NCBI GenBank assembly: GCA_964423545.1
Contig: CAYRFV010000092.1
Coordinates: forward strand, 1 to 18,567
Length of the DNA: 18,567 nucleotides
Direction of reading: 5' to 3'
Source of the DNA: JALOOE01 sp964423545
GTDB lineage: Bacteria; Chloroflexota; Anaerolineae; CG2-30-64-16
Shown: positions 16,479 to 18,567 of the stretch, one piece after another
Position numbering within the stretch: position 1 is the first letter of the stretch
How the letters are laid out: each line of letters opens with the position of its first letter
The notes under the pieces: generated by a model
The model's input: the letters and a program-made list of their open reading frames with translations, nothing else
What the model was told of the DNA's origin: nothing
The model's database searches: none
Position numbers and translations under genes: made by a program

Positions 16479-17465
16479 ATGGCAGACAAGTTCACTATCA
16501 CCATCGTCGGCCTGGGACTGATCGGCGCATCGGCCGGGCTGGCCCTCCATCGCTACCAGGACAAGGTGACCATCGTCGGGCACGATCCCGACCCGGCATG
16601 GGCCGGCAAGGCCAAGCAGATGGGCGCCGTGGATCGCACGGAATGGAATCTCATCAACAGCGTGAGCAAGGCGGATCGCGTCATCCTGGCGCTGCCTGCC
16701 GGCACGCTGCGCGAGACGTTCGAGATTGTTGCGCAGGACCTTAAGCCGGGCTGCGTAGTGTTGGACCTGTCGAGCGTCAAGACGCCGGTGCTCCAATGGG
16801 CCGACGAGCTGCTGCCAGACAATGTGCACTTCATCGGTGGGCATCCGATCATCCTGGCCGAAAACATGGACACAGCCAGCGCCCGCGCCGATCTGTTCGA
16901 AAAGAAGCTCTTCTGCATCATCCCCGGCCGGCGCGCCAGCGAACAGGCAATGAACCTGGCGATCGACCTGGTGCAGGCGATGGGTGCGCAACCGTTCTTC
17001 CTCGACGCCGTGGAGCACGATGGCATGGCGGCCGCAGTGGATCAACTGCCGGTCGTGATCGCCGGGGCGCTGATGGCGATCACGAACGGCAGCCCCGGCT
17101 GGAAAGATATGCGCAAACTGGCCGGCAGCCAGTTTTACTCCAGCACGTGGGTGGCCGAGGGAGATCCGAAAGGGGCGGCCGGCACCTGTCTTGCCAACCG
17201 AGAGCACGTGTTGCGCTGGATCGACACCCTCATCGGCGAACTGGAGGCGTGGCAGCAGCTTCTCCAGGCCGGCGATCAAGAAGCGCTGGCAAGGAAATTC
17301 GATGGGGGCCTTCAGGCAACGGCTGCCTGGGTGCGCGCCCAGATGCAGGGCAACTGGGAGGAACAGCAGGGCTCGATGAGCGACATTCCGACCAGTGGCG
17401 TCTACATGCGCCAGATGATCGGCTTCGGGGGGATGACCCGCCGGCCGGGCAAGCCACCCAAGTAG
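16479..17465 (+). CDS. Prephenate dehydrogenase-like NAD(P)-binding protein
   Basis: TyrA-type dehydrogenases convert prephenate to 4-hydroxyphenylpyruvate for tyrosine synthesis. The 328-aa chain starts with a Rossmann motif GLGLIG (11-16). It also has DLSSVKTPVL (96-105), a GGHP turn with His122, and EHDGMAAAVDQLPVV (179-193). In typical TyrA proteins the HP is followed by MAGT or MFG, and the later motif reads SHLPH. Here these are HPIILAEN and DQLPVV, so a His expected at the substrate site is missing. The substrate may differ, or this may be a divergent lineage. The ATG at 16479 is preferred over 16470 because GAGG sits 10 nt upstream. No other aromatic-pathway gene is in the window. Confidence 0.78.
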   Translation: MADKFTITIVGLGLIGASAGLALHRYQDKVTIVGHDPDPAWAGKAKQMGAVDRTEWNLINSVSKADRVILALPAGTLRETFEIVAQDLKPGCVVLDLSSVKTPVLQWADELLPDNVHFIGGHPIILAENMDTASARADLFEKKLFCIIPGRRASEQAMNLAIDLVQAMGAQPFFLDAVEHDGMAAAVDQLPVVIAGALMAITNGSPGWKDMRKLAGSQFYSSTWVAEGDPKGAAGTCLANREHVLRWIDTLIGELEAWQQLLQAGDQEALARKFDGGLQATAAWVRAQMQGNWEEQQGSMSDIPTSGVYMRQMIGFGGMTRRPGKPPK

Positions 17466-17466
17466 A

Positions 17467-17507
17467 CACAGAGGCCGCCCTTCTCGCGGCAACCAGGCCG
17501 GGCTGTG
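17467..17507. terminator. Weak hairpin between convergent genes
   Basis: GCCGC (17474-17478) pairs with GCGGC (17486-17490), inside an outer CACAG/CTGTG pair (17467-17471 with 17503-17507). It fills the 45-bp gap between two convergent stop codons. No T-run. Confidence 0.4.
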
Positions 17508-17510
17508 AGC

Positions 17511-18567
17511 TCAACGGTCCATTGCGAACAGATGAACGCTTGCGCCCGGCAGCCTGAGCTGATCAGCGGCCGCGCCGTAGCGCGCCAGGTGCCGCAAGAT
17601 GAAGGCTTCTTCGTCGCCTTCGCTGCCCGTGTGCACGTGGGAGAACAACAGCCAGACGCGTCCTTTGCCGCGCAGCGTCTCGACATCCTCAAGATACCTC
17701 TGCGGATTTGATCGGCCATAGCGTCCCCTGACATAGTTGGATGAATCGAAACCGTACATGGGCGCGTAATATCGGAACGCGTGCTCGGCGCCGTAGTAGA
17801 CGTAGATGCTGTCATCGGGTTGGCGGTGGGCCTGCACATACGCCAGGGCCGGCCGGAGGTGCTCGCCCATCGGCGGCGCAAGGAACTTGTTGGCCGCGTT
17901 CATGCTCGGCTCCCAGAGCAGGATCACAGACAACAGCACCCAGACGCCCGTCGCGAAGGGGCCGGTCTGCCGCAACGCCAGGCGCACCCCCTCCAACCCG
18001 GCGCCGATCGCAATGAGCAGGCTGGGTACGGCGAACAGCAACAGACGTCCGCCAAACGGGTACATGCGCGCCGCCGATGCCGCGAGCGCCAGCAACAGGG
18101 GGAGGAACAACGCGACTGCCCAGGGCGGTCGCCGTCGCGCCAGCAAGACCGCACCCGAGAGCCCGAGGAGCAGCCCGAGCGACCCTGCTGAAAGCCCCGC
18201 AGGATTCACGAAGAGATTACGCAGTGCATCAAGCACCCATTGCAGATGAGCCCAGGGCGGCATCGGCATGAACGCCGGCTGCCAGAAAGCAAGCAGTCCC
18301 CTGCTCGCGGTCAGGTGGCGCAGCGAGGTAAGGTAAAGCAGACCGAAGCTGGCACTCCATACCAGTCCAGGCAGCATCAGCCGGCGGAGTCCGCGGCGAT
18401 CTTTGCGCGCGAAACTGGAGACAAACAGCGCAACGCCGATGCTGGCTAGCACGAACGCGGCTGGATGAGCGGCCCACAGCGCAAGCGCGCCGCCGAATGT
18501 CAAGAGCAGATAGCCCCTCGGCGCTCCACGCCCCTCCAGGTGAGGCGCGGCAGCCAGGTAGAGCAGC
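17511..18567 (-). CDS. GT39-like integral membrane protein, C-terminal part (5' end beyond the right edge)
   Basis: About 351 residues are visible and the frame is open to the window edge. Repeated hydrophobic segments, the WAAHPAAFVLASIGVALF stretch seen in family 39 glycosyltransferases (dolichyl/undecaprenyl-phosphate-sugar users), and a final soluble domain of about 130 residues (from MGEHLRPALAYVQAHRQPDD to the end) fit that family. The soluble part contains YYGAEHAFRYYAP, as in proteins where a released-energy, or substrate-binding, domain follows the membrane helices. The catalytic first loop with acidic residues is outside the window, so activity cannot be judged. A TTG at 18503 could mimic a start but sits inside a membrane helix and is rejected. 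It is convergent with the TyrA-like gene. Confidence 0.75.
   Translation of the reverse strand, partial: LLYLAAAPHLEGRGAPRGYLLLTFGGALALWAAHPAAFVLASIGVALFVSSFARKDRRGLRRLMLPGLVWSASFGLLYLTSLRHLTASRGLLAFWQPAFMPMPPWAHLQWVLDALRNLFVNPAGLSAGSLGLLLGLSGAVLLARRRPPWAVALFLPLLLALAASAARMYPFGGRLLLFAVPSLLIAIGAGLEGVRLALRQTGPFATGVWVLLSVILLWEPSMNAANKFLAPPMGEHLRPALAYVQAHRQPDDSIYVYYGAEHAFRYYAPMYGFDSSNYVRGRYGRSNPQRYLEDVETLRGKGRVWLLFSHVHTGSEGDEEAFILRHLARYGAAADQLRLPGASVHLFAMDR

Overview
The window is GC-rich, densely coded bacterial DNA carrying 13 protein-coding genes, two of them cut by the window edges, on both strands. No rRNA, tRNA, transposase, CRISPR array or phage gene was seen. The gene mix fits a Chloroflexota-type organism (Anaerolineae or Caldilineae-like): an HspR regulator beside ClpC, a bacterial eRF1-like protein with a zinc ribbon, a proline/threonine-rich LysM lipoprotein, GH2 and GT4 sugar enzymes, and degenerate heptamer tracts. 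This assignment is inference from gene content, because no marker gene is present.

Layout. 1-270 (-): start of a protein-L-isoaspartate methyltransferase, divergent from 512-1696 (+), an alpha-oxoamine synthase of the glycine C-acetyltransferase type. 1800-2468 (+): LysM lipoprotein ending in a strong hairpin. 2714-9326 (+): a proteostasis block of prohibitin-like SPFH protein, zinc-finger-less DnaJ, a two-part protein (HspR-type MerR repressor joined in frame to a complete eRF1-like release/rescue factor) and ClpC. 9352-15090 (-): pseudouridine-5'-phosphate glycosidase with a repeat-derived insertion, a low-GC four-TM SPFH-like membrane protein, a C-terminally truncated GT4 glycosyltransferase and a GH2 beta-mannosidase. 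15261-17465 (+): a tight set of M50 site-2 protease, HD-domain protein and prephenate dehydrogenase-like protein. 17511-18567 (-): C-terminal part of a GT39-like membrane protein.

How the genes work together. The most interesting part is 3784-9326. An HspR-type DNA-binding domain sits between dnaJ and clpC, the classic targets of HspR in other bacteria. Here it is fused to a three-domain eRF1-like protein in which GGQ is replaced by GGW followed by a nearby Gln. A well-placed Shine-Dalgarno and ATG-ATG lie exactly at the domain junction, so one gene could yield both a repressor-rescue-factor fusion and a free rescue factor. Imperfect HAIR-like sites with the correct 7-nt spacing lie over the dnaJ -35 box and upstream of the fusion gene. 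This suggests, as a hypothesis, a circuit linking ribosome stalling to heat-shock gene control.

A second theme is short degenerate tracts in exact 7-nt phase (9882-10011, 11896-11930, 12400-12493, 15214-15248). Four of the five lie inside coding regions in positions where relatives have short loops. Most promoters that can be recognised carry an extended -10 (TGn before a TATAAT-like hexamer).
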